From Kolteria novifilia (GTDB lineage: Bacteria > Planctomycetota > Planctomycetia > Kolteriales > Kolteriaceae), in assembly GCA_007748055.1 (NCBI GenBank), contig CP036279.1:3348001-3412000 (forward strand): DNA of 64,000 nucleotides, given 5' to 3'. The position numbers were made by a program, and so were the translations under genes. Numbering within the stretch: the first letter of the stretch is position 1; each line of letters starts with the position of its first letter. Positions 18,970-29,873 of this stretch are shown piece after piece. The notes under the pieces were generated by a model that did not search any database, was not told where the DNA came from, and saw only the letters and a list, made by a program, of their open reading frames with translations.

Positions 18970-20403
18970 TTAGGCGAACACTTCGTGGACGACGTCACCT
19001 CCGAGAACGGTTGCTAGTTCGTCGCGGCCATTGTGTTGGTAAATCAGTTTGTGCTGATCAATGCCCAGGGCATGAAGGATCGTCGCGTGCAGGTCGCTTG
19101 GGCGGACTGGGCGTTCCACGGCGACGTAGCCCAGCGGATCGGTGGTGCCGATCACGTGGCCTCCTTTGACACCTCCTCCCGCGAGCCAGACCGTGTAGCC
19201 GCTGGGGTTGTGATCGCGACCCTTGCCGCGTCCCTCCATCGTGGGGGTACGGCCGAATTCGCCTCCCCAGACGACCAACGTGCTGTCGAGCAGGCCGCGA
19301 GCTTTCAGGTCCGCAAGTAGAGCCGCCACGGGGCGATCGGTCTTCGCGGCCATCGAACGATGATTGCGTTCCAACGCGCCGTGCGCGTCCCAGCCGCCGA
19401 CGCGGATTTGCACGATGCGAACACCTCGTTCGACCATGCGGCGGGCGAGCAAGCAGGCACGCCCCATTGCGGAAGTGGGCTTGTCTTCGGTGCCGTAAGC
19501 GGCCTTGACGGGCGAGGGGACCGAGGAGAGGTCGAAGAGCTCCGGCGCCGCCGACTGCATGCGGAACGCCATCTCGTAGGAGCGAATTCGGGCCTCGAGT
19601 TCGGAGTGCTCGCCCAGGCTCTCGAGATGACGGCCGTTGAGCCAACGGACCAGGTCGAGTTGGCGACGCCGCGCCGAGGGAGTGTAGCTCGCCGGGGTGG
19701 CGATATCGTCGATGCCGCGGCGCGGGTCGATGACCGTCCCCTGGTAACGCGCGGGCATGAAGCCCGTTCCCCAACCCGCGGCTTGCGGAAACTGCATTCC
19801 CACGGAGTTGATGTTCATCACCATGTAGCCCGGCAGGTTCCGGTTCGGGCTACCCAGGCCGTAGAGCATCCACGCCCCCAAGCTCGGACGATCGCCGAGT
19901 TGGGTCCCCGTCAGGGCCACGCACTCGGCCGGCCCGTGGACCGGATTGCGGTGATGCATCGAGCGAATGACGCAGAGATCGTCGGCATGCTTGGCGGTCT
20001 CGGGGAAGAGTTCAGAGACATCGAGCCCGCTCTCGCCGCGCTTCTTGAACTTGAAGGGCGAACGCATGATGTTGTGCAGCCCGGCCCGTTTGATCTTGGG
20101 GATCTCCCGAGCAATGCTGTCGGGGACGCTTTGCCCCTGGAGGGTCGCGAGGGCCGGTTTGGGATCGAAGCTGTCGACCTGGCTGGGGCCGCCGGCCATG
20201 AAGAGGAAGATCACCCGCTCGGCCTTCGGGGGAAAGTGCGGAGCGGCGACTCCTCCCGGCTTCGAAGAGGAGGCGAGCGCTTGCTCGTCGGCGAGCATTG
20301 TCGAGAGGCCGATGCTACCCGCGCCCAGTCCCAACGCCGCGAGAAAGTCTCGCCGCGAGTGGCCCGAGGGTTCAGATCCGTGCGATGTCGTGTTCCAACT
20401 CAA
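18970..20403 (-). CDS. DUF1501 family secreted protein (Tat substrate)
   Basis: 477 residues if translation starts at TTG 20403, which has an AAGGA ribosome site 8 nt upstream and lies just past the stop of the preceding gene. An ATG at 20460 would overlap that gene by 46 nt and has no ribosome site. The N-terminus carries a twin-arginine signal, [12 protein letters not shown]. The DUF1501 body shows [74 protein letters not shown] and [19 protein letters not shown]1501 belongs to the alkaline-phosphatase/sulfatase superfamily; its reaction is not established. It pairs with the cytochrome/DUF1553 gene upstream, the usual planctomycete arrangement. Confidence 0.9.
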   Translation of the reverse strand: MSWNTTSHGSEPSGHSRRDFLAALGLGAGSIGLSTMLADEQALASSSKPGGVAAPHFPPKAERVIFLFMAGGPSQVDSFDPKPALATLQGQSVPDSIAREIPKIKRAGLHNIMRSPFKFKKRGESGLDVSELFPETAKHADDLCVIRSMHHRNPVHGPAECVALTGTQLGDRPSLGAWMLYGLGSPNRNLPGYMVMNINSVGMQFPQAAGWGTGFMPARYQGTVIDPRRGIDDIATPASYTPSARRRQLDLVRWLNGRHLESLGEHSELEARIRSYEMAFRMQSAAPELFDLSSVPSPVKAAYGTEDKPTSAMGRACLLARRMVERGVRIVQIRVGGWDAHGALERNHRSMAAKTDRPVAALLADLKARGLLDSTLVVWGGEFGRTPTMEGRGKGRDHNPSGYTVWLAGGGVKGGHVIGTTDPLGYVAVERPVRPSDLHATILHALGIDQHKLIYQHNGRDELATVLGGDVVHEVFA

Positions 20404-20414
20404 GGGATCGTTCC

Positions 20415-23400
20415 TTAGGGGATGTAGAGAAATTCGTTGAGGTTCAGCAGTGAGTGACATAGCTGTGCCAGCGGCGGCATCTTGTCGCTCGCGTCAATAC
20501 TCGCTGCTTTCAGGTAGTTCAGGCATCGTTCCAACTCGGGCTCCGTCGGAGGACGGCCGACCGTCAGACGGAAGGCGAAGTTGACTTGGTCCTCGGGGCG
20601 CTGGTGCCTCCGGGCGACGCGCTCGGCGAACTGTCGCGCGGCCCGGAGCGCGAAGCCGTTGTTGAGTAGGTAGAGCGGCTGGAGCGCCACCGTCGAGACC
20701 CGTCGTTGGGGACAGCTCGCGAGCATCGAGGGGCCGTCGAAGAGGCGATGTTCGTGGGACGGGAAGTTGCGATCCTGAAACAGATAGATCGACCGGCGCT
20801 GATCCGCGTTCTTCGACGACGCCTTGAGGCTTGGGCCACCAACGCGGTCCTCGAGCGTGCCGGCGACGGCCAGCACACTGTCGCGAATGCTCTCCATCTC
20901 CATCCGGCGCGGTTCCCGTCGCCAGTAGGTCACGTTGTCGGGATCGAGCGATGCGTTCGCGGTCGAGTGTGCCGACGATTGCCGATAGGTGTTCGACTGC
21001 ACGATCAAGCGGTGAAGGTGCTTGGTGCTCCACCCGTTCTCCATTAGTTCGCACGCGAGCCAGTCGAGCAAGGCGCGATGCATCGGCTCGGGAGTCTGGA
21101 CGCCGAAGTTGCTAGGCGTCTTGACCAAGCCTTCGCCGAAGTGGTAGAGCCAGATTCGATTGGCCCAGACGCGGGCGGTGAGCGGGTTGTCGCGCGACGT
21201 CAACCAGTCGGCCAGGGCTCGACGCGGATGCTCGTCGATCGGCGCCGACGATGGAACCTCCCCGAAGACCGCCGGCCAACCGACGTCGACTTCGGGGCCG
21301 CGCGAGTGGGCTTCGCCGCGCGTCAGCAGGTAGGGCTTGGCTTGAGCCAGTTCGGTTGGCTCGTAGAGAAGGGGCCAACGAACCTCGGTCGGAGCGACGG
21401 GGACCTGGGAGGGACTCGTCGCGGGGGAGTAATAGCCCCACGCCTGGTTGAGTTTCGCGATCGCTTGCCCCAGTTGCCGATAGCGTTTCTTCTCCTCGGG
21501 CTTCATCCGCCCTTCGACGCTCTTGCGGATGATGAGGATCTCCTCGCCGGGCCGACTTTTTTGAGCGGCGCTGACGAGACGCTCGCGGACCGTCTCGAAG
21601 AGCTCAATGCGCGCGCGGACGAGGTCCGCGGTCGAGGCGGTTCCGGCAAGATTCGCGTTTTCCGCTTGGGCAGGCAGCACGAGGTAGACCGGCTGCCCCT
21701 TCACGAAGAAACCCTGAAAGCGGTAGTAGTCGCGCGCGGTGATCGGGTCGAACTTGTGGGTGTGGCACTGAGCACATTCCATCGTCAGTCCGAGCAGCGA
21801 ACTGGCGGTCGCGTTGGTCACGTCGACCAGCATGTCGTTTCGCTGGATGACCTTGTCGAGCTCGTTTCCGCTCACCCGGGCGGAGGCGAGGAAGCCGGTC
21901 GCCACGAGATGCTCGTCACGAAGCGGCTGTAGCTCGTCGCCGGCGAGTTGCTCGCGCAGAAACTGGTCGTAAGGCTTGTCGGCGTTGAAGCTGTCGATGA
22001 CGTAGTCGCGGTAGCGCCAGGCTTGGGATCGGGGCCGATTGTGTTGATGCCCGTTCGTCTCCGCCCAACGGGCCAGGTCGAGCCAGAACCGTCCCCAGCG
22101 CTCGCCATGGCGGGGCGAGGAGAGGTAGTGCTCGACAAGGCGATCGTAGTCCTCTCCGTTCGGCGTATCGGCCAGCGAGGTCGCTTCCTCGGGCGTCGGC
22201 GGCAACCCGGTCAGGTCGAGCGCCAGGCGACGAGCCAGCGTCGTCGGCGACGCGGTCGGGGCGGGAACGATGCCTTGTCTCTCCTGCTCGGCGAGGATGA
22301 ATGCGTCGACGGGCGTGCGGACCCAGTCGTCGCGATTGACTTTCGGAACGTCGGGACGCTCGACTCTCTGGAATGCCCAGTGGTCGGAGGTGAGCCGCTC
22401 CTCGGCGGGAAGGACCGTCTCGTCCCACTTCGCGCCTTGGTCGATCCAGCGGGCGAGCAGTGCGATCTCTTCTTTCGCCAGGGCCTCATCGGGAGGCATC
22501 CGTTCGTCGTCGTCCTCCGTCGTCATCCGGTGGAACAGCGGGCTCTCGTGACTCTTCCCCGGCAGCACCAGTGGGTAACCGCTCGACTGACCCAGGACCT
22601 CTCCGCCGATGTCGAGCCGAATGCCCGAATCCGAATCGGCCCCCGCGTGACAATCGAAGCAGTGCGTTTTGAGCAGTGGGTAGACATCGTCCTTGAAGCT
22701 GACCTCGGGACCGAGATCGCGCGGTTGGGCCGCCATGACCGGACGAGCGCCGAGGACGACATCGCTCCAACTCGTTCCCAGGGCGAGATCGGCGATCTCG
22801 ATGCGGTCGGTCGGTTCGGTCTTCAAGCCGGTGGCGAAGCCGACCCAATCGATCAGGTTGGGCCCACGCGGGCTCTTCGCGGTGGCGTCGGGAGAGGACG
22901 CCTGATCCGGTTTGGGGTCGACCCACATGGAGAAGCGATCGTAGCTCCCTCGGGGGCCGCCGCGGCTCTTCCAGAGCCGACCGACAATCGTGTACCAGCG
23001 ATCTCCCTCCAGTTCGACCGGCGTCCACGCGGTGTGCTGACTGGAGATCCGAACCATGAACATGGTCTGCTTGTGCTTGGGGGCTCCGGCGGTGTGAACG
23101 CCGATATTCGGAACCGCCGCGTTGTGGTGCGCGCCGTCGCTGCCATCGATATCATCGAGCCACATCACGAAGAACTCGCCGTCGGTGCCGGAGTCGATCG
23201 ACGCGGCGTCATAGCGGAGCCGAAAGCGGAGGAAGAGTTCGTCCGCGGTGACGGGATGTTCGAGGCGGCGCCGGAGTGGGTTGTTGCGTTTGGCCGTCCC
23301 ACGGATTTGGACGATCCCGCCGCGATCACCCGAGGGGTCGCCAGCCTCCCCGACGACCATCGCCCCGGCGTGTCGGGAGGTCTTCCACGGGGTCTTCCAG

Positions 23401-23573
23401 CCATCCCCCGTGTCTCGGCTTCGTAGGTTCCCTTCCGGATACCCGAAGCGATCGAACGCGATCGTGCCGGAAGAGGGATTCGTCGCGCCGGCTTCCGCGC
23501 CGAGGGAGACTCCGCCCGCTAGGGCCGCGAGTGCGAGGGTGAAGCAAAGGCTGTGGCGAGTTGTCCGAGTCAT
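20415..23573 (-). CDS. Planctomycete cytochrome + DUF1549 + DUF1553 protein with N-terminal lectin-like domain
   Basis: 1052 residues from ATG 23573 (alternative ATG 23600; neither has a strong ribosome site). A signal peptide ends near GVSLGAEA. Residues about 25-265 form an extra beta-sandwich-like domain ([14 protein letters not shown] ... [11 protein letters not shown] ... [10 protein letters not shown]) not found in the other two paralogues here. Then come the planctomycete cytochrome C segment with heme-binding CFDCH and MPPDEAL, DUF1549 ([30 protein letters not shown]), a second region with [12 protein letters not shown], and DUF1553 ([17 protein letters not shown] ... SNTYRQSS). The redox chemistry and substrate of this family are unknown; polysaccharide processing is often inferred. 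It is followed by its DUF1501 partner. Confidence 0.9.
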   Translation of the reverse strand: MTRTTRHSLCFTLALAALAGGVSLGAEAGATNPSSGTIAFDRFGYPEGNLRSRDTGDGWKTPWKTSRHAGAMVVGEAGDPSGDRGGIVQIRGTAKRNNPLRRRLEHPVTADELFLRFRLRYDAASIDSGTDGEFFVMWLDDIDGSDGAHHNAAVPNIGVHTAGAPKHKQTMFMVRISSQHTAWTPVELEGDRWYTIVGRLWKSRGGPRGSYDRFSMWVDPKPDQASSPDATAKSPRGPNLIDWVGFATGLKTEPTDRIEIADLALGTSWSDVVLGARPVMAAQPRDLGPEVSFKDDVYPLLKTHCFDCHAGADSDSGIRLDIGGEVLGQSSGYPLVLPGKSHESPLFHRMTTEDDDERMPPDEALAKEEIALLARWIDQGAKWDETVLPAEERLTSDHWAFQRVERPDVPKVNRDDWVRTPVDAFILAEQERQGIVPAPTASPTTLARRLALDLTGLPPTPEEATSLADTPNGEDYDRLVEHYLSSPRHGERWGRFWLDLARWAETNGHQHNRPRSQAWRYRDYVIDSFNADKPYDQFLREQLAGDELQPLRDEHLVATGFLASARVSGNELDKVIQRNDMLVDVTNATASSLLGLTMECAQCHTHKFDPITARDYYRFQGFFVKGQPVYLVLPAQAENANLAGTASTADLVRARIELFETVRERLVSAAQKSRPGEEILIIRKSVEGRMKPEEKKRYRQLGQAIAKLNQAWGYYSPATSPSQVPVAPTEVRWPLLYEPTELAQAKPYLLTRGEAHSRGPEVDVGWPAVFGEVPSSAPIDEHPRRALADWLTSRDNPLTARVWANRIWLYHFGEGLVKTPSNFGVQTPEPMHRALLDWLACELMENGWSTKHLHRLIVQSNTYRQSSAHSTANASLDPDNVTYWRREPRRMEMESIRDSVLAVAGTLEDRVGGPSLKASSKNADQRRSIYLFQDRNFPSHEHRLFDGPSMLASCPQRRVSTVALQPLYLLNNGFALRAARQFAERVARRHQRPEDQVNFAFRLTVGRPPTEPELERCLNYLKAASIDASDKMPPLAQLCHSLLNLNEFLYIP

Positions 23574-23749
23574 GAATCGTCCAGCGTTGTTGGTGGTCAT
23601 TGGTCTTGGGTTGGCCGTTTGGTCGAGCCGTCGTCGCCTCTCACAATCGTCGCGACCCGAGTCTCCTTTTCTTCTCGGCGTCTGAGGGAGCGTCGCATCC
23701 CTCACGCCCACGCGAGCGAGTCCCGCATGCACCCGGCATCTCTTTCTCA

Positions 23750-25441
23750 TCACGGCTTGCCGGGTTGTCCTTGCTCCGATGAATCGGTCGACGAAGTCAC
23801 CGACTCGAAGGTCGGCCCAATGCGAAGTCGATCGATCAACAGCCGATCGTGCGGCTCGGTATGCTGCCCCATGCGAAAGCCGAGGAAGGTCGACTTCGGG
23901 ACTCCCTTGGCATCTTCTCGGCGAATGACTTCGACATCGGCGGGTTGGCGATCTCCCGGACGAGGGTTCATCCAAAGCTCGAGTCGGTCGGGCTCACCGT
24001 CGCGCGATCGCCGCAGGGCCGCGACAAACCAATAGGTCGCCCCATCCTGGGCTCGCTCTTGAACCACTTCGTGTCCGTGGTGTAGTCGAGCGAAGATCCA
24101 GCCGAAGCGAATGCCGACGTTGGGGGCGCGACTGTGACTCGAATCCATCGTGGCGGCATCGTCGAGCCAGAACGAGAAGAAGTCGTCCCGGTCGAGCCCG
24201 TCGTAGCGAGCAAGAAAACTGATGTAGAGGTCGTCGTCGCCAACCGTCGGCAGTTTGCGAACGATGCGGTTCGCGATCGACGGATAGGCCGGATCCCGGC
24301 CGTGCAGCGCCACCGCGGTTTGTCCGGCCGTTTCTCCCGGCAGCGTCAGCCCTGGGGCGACGACTTCGGCGAAGGGAACGTCGGCGCGCCAAGCGTGGTC
24401 GCCAAACCCTTCGCCCCCGTGGCTGCCGTCGAAGTCTCCCACTTGGTAGTCGAAGTCATCGGCAATGAGCTTCGGTGGAGCCGCCACCCGCGCATCCGTC
24501 TCCGCGAGGGCATCGGTCGATTCGTCGAGTTTTCCCGGGCGGGTGACAAGCGTCCCTTTCCGGACGGCCGCGATTTGTTCCAAGGTCGGCAGATCGCCAA
24601 AAACGTTACTCGCGGCGGCAAACCGGGCATCAACCGCAAAGTCGCGCGGAAACCGACCCGCTTGCTGGGCGGTCAGTCGCGTCTGGCCAGGCTCCCGCGT
24701 GGACCGGACGTCGGCGACGCCATCAAAGACGTGAACATCGGTCTCGCCGGCGGCATCGACCACCAGGCCGACCTGCCTCAAGTTCCCGACGATGTTGGTG
24801 CTCGGGGTGACGACTTCTATCGGATCGGCGGATTCGGGGATCCGGGCGTGAATGTTGCCCGCGTGCAGCGCGATCTTACGGGGCGAGGACAACTCGAGCC
24901 GACAGGGCCCTTGCAGCGTCATCGCCACGCCGTTGTCGAACGCGAGCCGAGCCGTGCCACTTTCGAGCGCGACGGTCTCGCCCTGGCGGAAGCGATCGCC
25001 GTAGGAGGGGACGTTTCCGTCCGGCCATGTCGCGTCCTCGGTGTCAACCAGCGACGCGATGAGCCTTGACGGCTCGGGGCCCGCCGGTTGCCGGTTCGCT
25101 CCACGCCACGGCGACCATAGGACGATGGTGAGAAGCAGGATGGCGGCGGCGACGAACGTAGTCATCGTCGCGAGGCGTCGCTTCGAATGCCGCGTTGCCG
25201 GTTCCGTGGCACTCGCGGGGGAGAGGGTATCGGCAAGTGCCGACATCTCGGGCGACTCCTCGACGTAGAGTTCGCTGGAGAGCATCGCCTCCAAGTTGAC
25301 GTGGTAGACGTACTCGCGAATCAACTCGGGATCGCGTCTCAGGTGTGCGGCGAGTCGTTCCTCGTCCTCGCCACGAAGTGACCCCTCCACGGCGTGGCGA
25401 AGCAGGGTCTCCCAATCTCGTCTCGCGTCGGAGTCGCTCAT
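23750..25441 (-). CDS. FecR-like transmembrane protein with C-terminal lectin-like domain
   Basis: 563 residues from ATG 25439-25441, which overlaps the stop of the ECF sigma gene as ATGA, implying translational coupling. Residues 1-75 form an anti-sigma-like helical domain (WETLLRHAVEGSLRGEDEE). One transmembrane helix follows (about 90-108, TFVAAAILLLTIVLW). A FecR domain spans about 140-250 (GETVALESGTARLAFDNG ... VVTPSTNIVGNLRQVGL). The C-terminal third (about 350-555) is a beta-sandwich-like module (DLYISFLARYDGL, FFSFWLDDA, RLELWMNPRPG) strikingly like the N-terminal domain of the next gene. It probably holds the sigma factor at the membrane and transmits an extracytoplasmic signal. Confidence 0.82.
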   Translation of the reverse strand: MSDSDARRDWETLLRHAVEGSLRGEDEERLAAHLRRDPELIREYVYHVNLEAMLSSELYVEESPEMSALADTLSPASATEPATRHSKRRLATMTTFVAAAILLLTIVLWSPWRGANRQPAGPEPSRLIASLVDTEDATWPDGNVPSYGDRFRQGETVALESGTARLAFDNGVAMTLQGPCRLELSSPRKIALHAGNIHARIPESADPIEVVTPSTNIVGNLRQVGLVVDAAGETDVHVFDGVADVRSTREPGQTRLTAQQAGRFPRDFAVDARFAAASNVFGDLPTLEQIAAVRKGTLVTRPGKLDESTDALAETDARVAAPPKLIADDFDYQVGDFDGSHGGEGFGDHAWRADVPFAEVVAPGLTLPGETAGQTAVALHGRDPAYPSIANRIVRKLPTVGDDDLYISFLARYDGLDRDDFFSFWLDDAATMDSSHSRAPNVGIRFGWIFARLHHGHEVVQERAQDGATYWFVAALRRSRDGEPDRLELWMNPRPGDRQPADVEVIRREDAKGVPKSTFLGFRMGQHTEPHDRLLIDRLRIGPTFESVTSSTDSSEQGQPGKP

Positions 25442-25980
25442 GTGTTTTCTCCCGTCGCGAGTCGGTGTTCGATGCACTCGAGCAGGCTCTTGCGGATTCG
25501 GTAGAGCGACATCGAGATCGCGTCGGCCGATCGTCCCATGAGCTCCGCGATGCCGCTGACGGAGATGCCTCGGCTGTAGCGATGGTTGAGCAGGTCGCGG
25601 TGGTGGCCGGAGAGCTTCTCGATGCAGTCGCGTAGGGCCTTCGTGCGTCGTTCGGCCTGTTCGGCTTGTGCGACCGCTTCGTCGGCGATCGCCCCGACCA
25701 GATCGTCCTCGAATGGGACTTTCGCTTTGCCTCGTTCCTTCTTGAGGAAGGCCAGCGCCTGCAGATGGGCGATGCGGCAAGCCCAGGCCTTGAACGGTCG
25801 CTCGGGATCGTATTCCTCCCGTTTGCGCCAGAGCACCATGTTGGTCTCTTGGACGATGTCGTCGACATCGCTCGGCCGGCGCACGATCGCGTGGACGATG
25901 CCTCGCAGCGCCGGTTGGGCGCTGACCAACTGCGCGAGGTAGCGTTCGTCACCGCGCTCGGAATGGTTCGTTTCGTGCAT
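25438..25980 (-). CDS. ECF sigma factor (planctomycete type)
   Basis: 180 residues. Sigma-70 region 2 is visible as DVDDIVQETNMVLWRKREEY followed by FKAWACRIAHLQALAFLKK, the hallmark of the ECF group expanded in planctomycetes and verrucomicrobia. Region 4 is CIEKLSGHHRDLLNHRY ... SVSGIAELMGRSADAISMSL, a helix-turn-helix for the -35 element. It is the first gene of the ECF / FecR-like / cytochrome-DUF1553 / DUF1501 series on this strand, so it probably controls that set together with its own promoter. Confidence 0.93.
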   Translation of the reverse strand: MHETNHSERGDERYLAQLVSAQPALRGIVHAIVRRPSDVDDIVQETNMVLWRKREEYDPERPFKAWACRIAHLQALAFLKKERGKAKVPFEDDLVGAIADEAVAQAEQAERRTKALRDCIEKLSGHHRDLLNHRYSRGISVSGIAELMGRSADAISMSLYRIRKSLLECIEHRLATGENT

Positions 25981-26431
25981 GCGTTGGCTCGTGGTGCGAG
26001 TCGTGATGGTCGATCGAAAGCGATGCGGGGCGCTGGAGGTATTCGACCGACTCTACAAGAGGTTTGCCGAACTGGTTGAATCTAACGCGAAAATGCGAGA
26101 AATCGTTGAGAATCGGGGGAAGAGTGAGGGTCTTGGGGGCAAAAGGCGGCGATTTTCGCTGAGATCGCGCCGCGAATGGACAGTGTTCGGGCCGCGAGCG
26201 TCGCAAGAGGATCGTGGCGTCGATTAGGCGTCCGCGATGTCGGCGCTGGCGCCCCGATCGTATGCTCGGCGACGGTCCGATCAGGCGTGAACCGTTTGTG
26301 ACTGAAATGGAAAGGAAGCCGGCGGGCGAGAAAGGAGTGTCAGCTCACGCCGGGCGGGGCGATACGCAAGACTTTCGTTCGCCTTTGATTCGCTGCCTCA
26401 AAGCATTCTGGGGAATGCCAGACTCGGCAAG
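25981..26431. other. Intergenic, no gene recognised
   Basis: Stretch upstream of the ECF sigma gene and downstream of the tRNA gene. It should hold the ECF promoter on the minus strand. No RNA gene, repeat or credible coding region was seen; small open frames here lack ribosome sites. Confidence 0.4.
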
Positions 26432-26518
<87 letters not shown>

Positions 26519-26963
26519 GGACGTCTCGCTGAGAAGGAGACGTTCGCAGCAACCTATTCTGGGGAAGGGGACCTATAGGGTCAAGAATGGGAACCGCACG
26601 AGATTGGTTCTCTCGGATCGAAAAGGTCTCATTGGACGGTCTGGCACGACTTCAACGACGTGGAGAAGTCGGCACGACGGGAGTGCCTCGAGGCGCGATG
26701 GGAAGAGAATTCCAGGCGTAGACCCGAGAAAAGACTCGATCGTCCCCCGCGCCGAGTCTCGATTCGACGGCCGAGTGGAGCAGATGTTGAATTGCCGCCT
26801 GTGGACTGTTAGCATCAGGGAAAGCTCGGGAATTTCAGGGTGGCGAGTCGGGAGCGGTGCGCCGTTGCGCGGGAGCGTCCGCCAACTCGAAGTGACCCGA
26901 CCTGCCTGCGGCATTCCTCAACGATTTCACAGCGCATTGAATCTTCGACACTGAGGTAAGCAC
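26519..26963. other. Intergenic, no gene recognised
   Basis: This holds the upstream region of tRNA-Ser (minus strand) and of the lone DUF1501 gene (plus strand). An open frame on the plus strand runs through most of it but has no ribosome site and no recognisable protein features. No terminator or repeat was found. Confidence 0.35.
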
Positions 26964-28340
26964 ATGTATCGCTTCATGGGACGTGGTGAGGCCGTTACCT
27001 GTTCCGGCGTCACGAGACGCGACTTTCTCCAGGTCGGCATGCTGGGTTCGATCGGGCTGACGCTGCCTCAGTTTCTCGCGATGGAGGCCCAGGGCGCTGT
27101 CGCCAAGCCGGACGATGAGCGTTCGGCGATCATGATCTTCAACCTCGGCGCTCCCAGCCACCTCGACACGTGGGACATGAAGCCTGAAGCCCCCGAAGAG
27201 GTTCGCGGGCCCTTCAAGCCGATCGACACGTCGGCCTCGGCCTACCAAGTCAGCGAGATTCTCCCGCGAATGGCGAAGATCGCCGACAAAGTTTCCCTGG
27301 TTCGCTCCTGCTACCACACGGCTCCCGCGGTGCACGACACCGGGCACCAGATGATGCAAACCGGGCGGCTCTTCTCCGGAGGGATCAATTCGCCGCACGT
27401 CGGCTGCGTGCTCGATTTTCTCTACGGGCCGAGGACTGATCTCCCGACGCACATCGTGCTCCCCGAGCCGATGGGGCGCACGGGCGGCAATCTGCCGCAT
27501 GGGCAAGATGCGGGTTTCCTGGGCAAAAGGCACGATCCGTTCGCGTTGATGTCCGATCCGTCGAAGCCGAACTTCCAGGTTCCCGACCTTTTGCCACCCA
27601 AGGAGATCGGGGACGTTCGGCTCAAGCGGCGTCGCAAGCTGCGTCAAGTCGTTGACGAAACGGTCCGCAATTTCGAGACCAGCGAAGAAGCGAAGCTGAT
27701 GGATAGCAACTTTGCGTCGGCCTACCGCTTGATGACGTCCGAGCGGGCCCGCGCCGCGTTCGACCTCGCGCAGGAGCCTGAGTCGGTTCGGGATCGCTAC
27801 GGCCGCAATCGATTCGGGCAGTGTTGCCTCCTCTCGCGCCGGCTCGTCGAGGCGGGCGTTCGCTTTGTCACCGTCAACACCTTCCTGACCGTCTTCAACG
27901 AGATCACGTGGGACATCCACGGATCGGCTCCCTTCACCTCGATCGAGGGGATGAAGGAGCAAGTCGCCCCGATGTACGATCAGGGTTATTCGGCGCTCAT
28001 CGAGGACCTCTCGGAACGGGGTTTGCTCGAAAAGACGATGGTGGCGTCCCTGGCGGAGTTCGGCCGAACTCCGAAGATCAATCCCGCCGGGGGACGTGAC
28101 CATTGGCCTCAGTGTTGGACCGTCTCGTTCGCGGGCGGCGGCATCCAAGGGGGACGCGTTGTTGGCAAGTCCGACGAAATCGGCGGCTACCCCGTGGAAC
28201 GACCCGTCGAGCCGGCGGAAGTCGTCGCGACCGTCTTCAAGAGCCTGGGCGTTGATCTCGAGACCCTGCTCCCCGGTCCCCAAGCCAGGCCATTTCCCGT
28301 CGTTGACTACGGCGTCCACGCCATCAACGAACTCTTTTGA
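26964..28340 (+). CDS. DUF1501 family secreted protein (Tat substrate), unpaired
   Basis: 458 residues with a twin-arginine signal (VTRRDFLQVGMLGSIGL). The DUF1501 body has SAIMIFNLGAPSHLDTWDMK, MAKIADKVSLVRSCYH, HDTGHQMMQTGRLF, VASLAEFGRTPKINPAGGRD and FAGGGIQGGRVVGKSDEIGG. It is more divergent than the three other DUF1501 proteins in the window; for example EFGRTPK is preceded by SLAEF rather than WGGEF. No DUF1549/DUF1553 gene adjoins it. The genes downstream on the same strand are a response regulator and a cytochrome-domain protein, which may take the place of the usual partner. Confidence 0.88.
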   Translation: MYRFMGRGEAVTCSGVTRRDFLQVGMLGSIGLTLPQFLAMEAQGAVAKPDDERSAIMIFNLGAPSHLDTWDMKPEAPEEVRGPFKPIDTSASAYQVSEILPRMAKIADKVSLVRSCYHTAPAVHDTGHQMMQTGRLFSGGINSPHVGCVLDFLYGPRTDLPTHIVLPEPMGRTGGNLPHGQDAGFLGKRHDPFALMSDPSKPNFQVPDLLPPKEIGDVRLKRRRKLRQVVDETVRNFETSEEAKLMDSNFASAYRLMTSERARAAFDLAQEPESVRDRYGRNRFGQCCLLSRRLVEAGVRFVTVNTFLTVFNEITWDIHGSAPFTSIEGMKEQVAPMYDQGYSALIEDLSERGLLEKTMVASLAEFGRTPKINPAGGRDHWPQCWTVSFAGGGIQGGRVVGKSDEIGGYPVERPVEPAEVVATVFKSLGVDLETLLPGPQARPFPVVDYGVHAINELF

Positions 28341-28487
28341 GTACCCGTGGAATCGCTCCCACCCGCAAGGGTCGGTGGGGAACAAACGGGCCGCATGTCT
28401 CTTTAGGCCCCGTTCTCGATCGACCGGCGCGAGATCGCTCCGGGGATGGGACGGCGATCGCATGTCATGTCGGAGAATTGAACGTCG

Positions 28488-29873
28488 ATGAGCCAAGCGG
28501 GCCGAGTCGGTAACGGAGAGGCTGTCGTTCTTGTTGCCGATGACGACGCCGTGACAAGGCGCTTGCTCTGTCGACACCTTGAGGCGGCAGGCTACCAGGT
28601 CATCGAGGCCGCCGACGGCGCCGAGGCGACCGCCCATTTGACCACCGATCTCGCGGTCGCCCTCATCGATCTTCAGATGCCCAGGGTTTCGGGGCTCGAC
28701 TGTCTCCGCCACGCGCAACGCCACTGTCCCGATCTCCCCGTCCTCGTCATTTCCCAGTTCAGCGAGGTTCGCGACGCGGTGGCGGCGATGAAGGAAGGAG
28801 CCTTCGACTACGTCACCAAGCCGGTCGATCCCGAGGAACTCCTGGTGCATGTCGCTCAAGCGCGCCGTTCGGCGAGGCTCACGCAGGAGAACCGCCAACT
28901 CAAGGAAGTCGTCGGTGGGTCGATGCCGGCGGAGATCATCGGCGGCGACTCGGCCGCGTCCCGAACGCTCTTCGAACAGATCGAGAAAATCGTCCCCATC
29001 GACGCGACGGTCCTGATCACGGGCGAGAGTGGGACCGGAAAGACGACCATCGCCCGTTTCATCCATCAGCATGGCCCGCGAGGATCACAGCCCTTCGTGG
29101 TGGTCAACTGTGGAGCGTTGCCACGGGAACTGATCGAGGCGGAACTCTTCGGCCACGTCCGCGGGGCCTTCACCGGAGCGGTCGCCGATCGACCCGGACG
29201 GGCCGACATGGCCGATGGCGGCACGCTCTTTCTCGACGAGATTGGCGATCTGCCGCTCGAATTGCAGCCGAAACTGCTGGCTTTTCTCCAGGATCGGATC
29301 GTCGAGCCGATTGGAGGAGGCAAACGGCGCAAGGTCGATGTTCGGGTGATCGCCGCGACCCATCAAGATCTCGAATCGAAAGTCGCCGCGGGTGCGTTTC
29401 GGCAGGATCTCTATTTCAGGCTCAATGTGTTGCCGATCACTGTTCCGCCGCTCCGAGAAAGACCTGAAGACGTGCCTCTCTTATGCGATCATATCCTGCG
29501 TCGCATCGCCGGGAAGCGGGGACAGGATCCGTTCGTTCTTCGCGAGGGAGCGAGGGAAAAGCTGGTCCAGCATCGTTGGCCCGGGAACGTGCGCGAACTT
29601 GAAAACGTCCTGGAGCGAGCGACGGCGTTCGCGACCGACCGGGAGATCGACGTCGACGACTTGGGCTTCGCGGCCGACGTCGTGTCAGCCCCGCCAGGGG
29701 AGGGAGGCCGTCTCGCGGGGCGAACACTGGAAGAGATCGAGCGACAAGCGATTGTCGAAACGCTCGAGTGGGCCGAGGGGAACAAAAAGCAGGCCGCTCG
29801 AACGCTCGGAATCGACGAGAAGAGCATCTACAACAAGATGAAACGCTTGGGGATCTCTTGGAACCGAGGATGA
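28488..29873 (+). CDS. Sigma-54-dependent response regulator (NtrC family)
   Basis: 461 residues with three domains. Receiver, about 14-122: acidic pocket ADDD, phosphoacceptor Asp61 in LIDLQMP, Lys111 in VTKPVD. AAA+ domain, about 148-375: Walker A GESGTGKT (179-186), the sigma-54 contact loop GAFTGA (226-231), and Walker B GGTLFLDEIG. C-terminal Fis-type helix-turn-helix: WAEGNKKQAARTLGIDEKSI. It should activate sigma-54 promoters when phosphorylated. No histidine kinase is encoded nearby, so its partner lies elsewhere. The stop overlaps the next gene's start as ATGA. Confidence 0.95.
   Translation: MSQAGRVGNGEAVVLVADDDAVTRRLLCRHLEAAGYQVIEAADGAEATAHLTTDLAVALIDLQMPRVSGLDCLRHAQRHCPDLPVLVISQFSEVRDAVAAMKEGAFDYVTKPVDPEELLVHVAQARRSARLTQENRQLKEVVGGSMPAEIIGGDSAASRTLFEQIEKIVPIDATVLITGESGTGKTTIARFIHQHGPRGSQPFVVVNCGALPRELIEAELFGHVRGAFTGAVADRPGRADMADGGTLFLDEIGDLPLELQPKLLAFLQDRIVEPIGGGKRRKVDVRVIAATHQDLESKVAAGAFRQDLYFRLNVLPITVPPLRERPEDVPLLCDHILRRIAGKRGQDPFVLREGAREKLVQHRWPGNVRELENVLERATAFATDREIDVDDLGFAADVVSAPPGEGGRLAGRTLEEIERQAIVETLEWAEGNKKQAARTLGIDEKSIYNKMKRLGISWNRG

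Noticed and set aside
26835-29072. A 745-codon frame on the minus strand
   Set aside because: It lies opposite the DUF1501 and response-regulator genes, both of which have clear family motifs; it is a high-G+C shadow.
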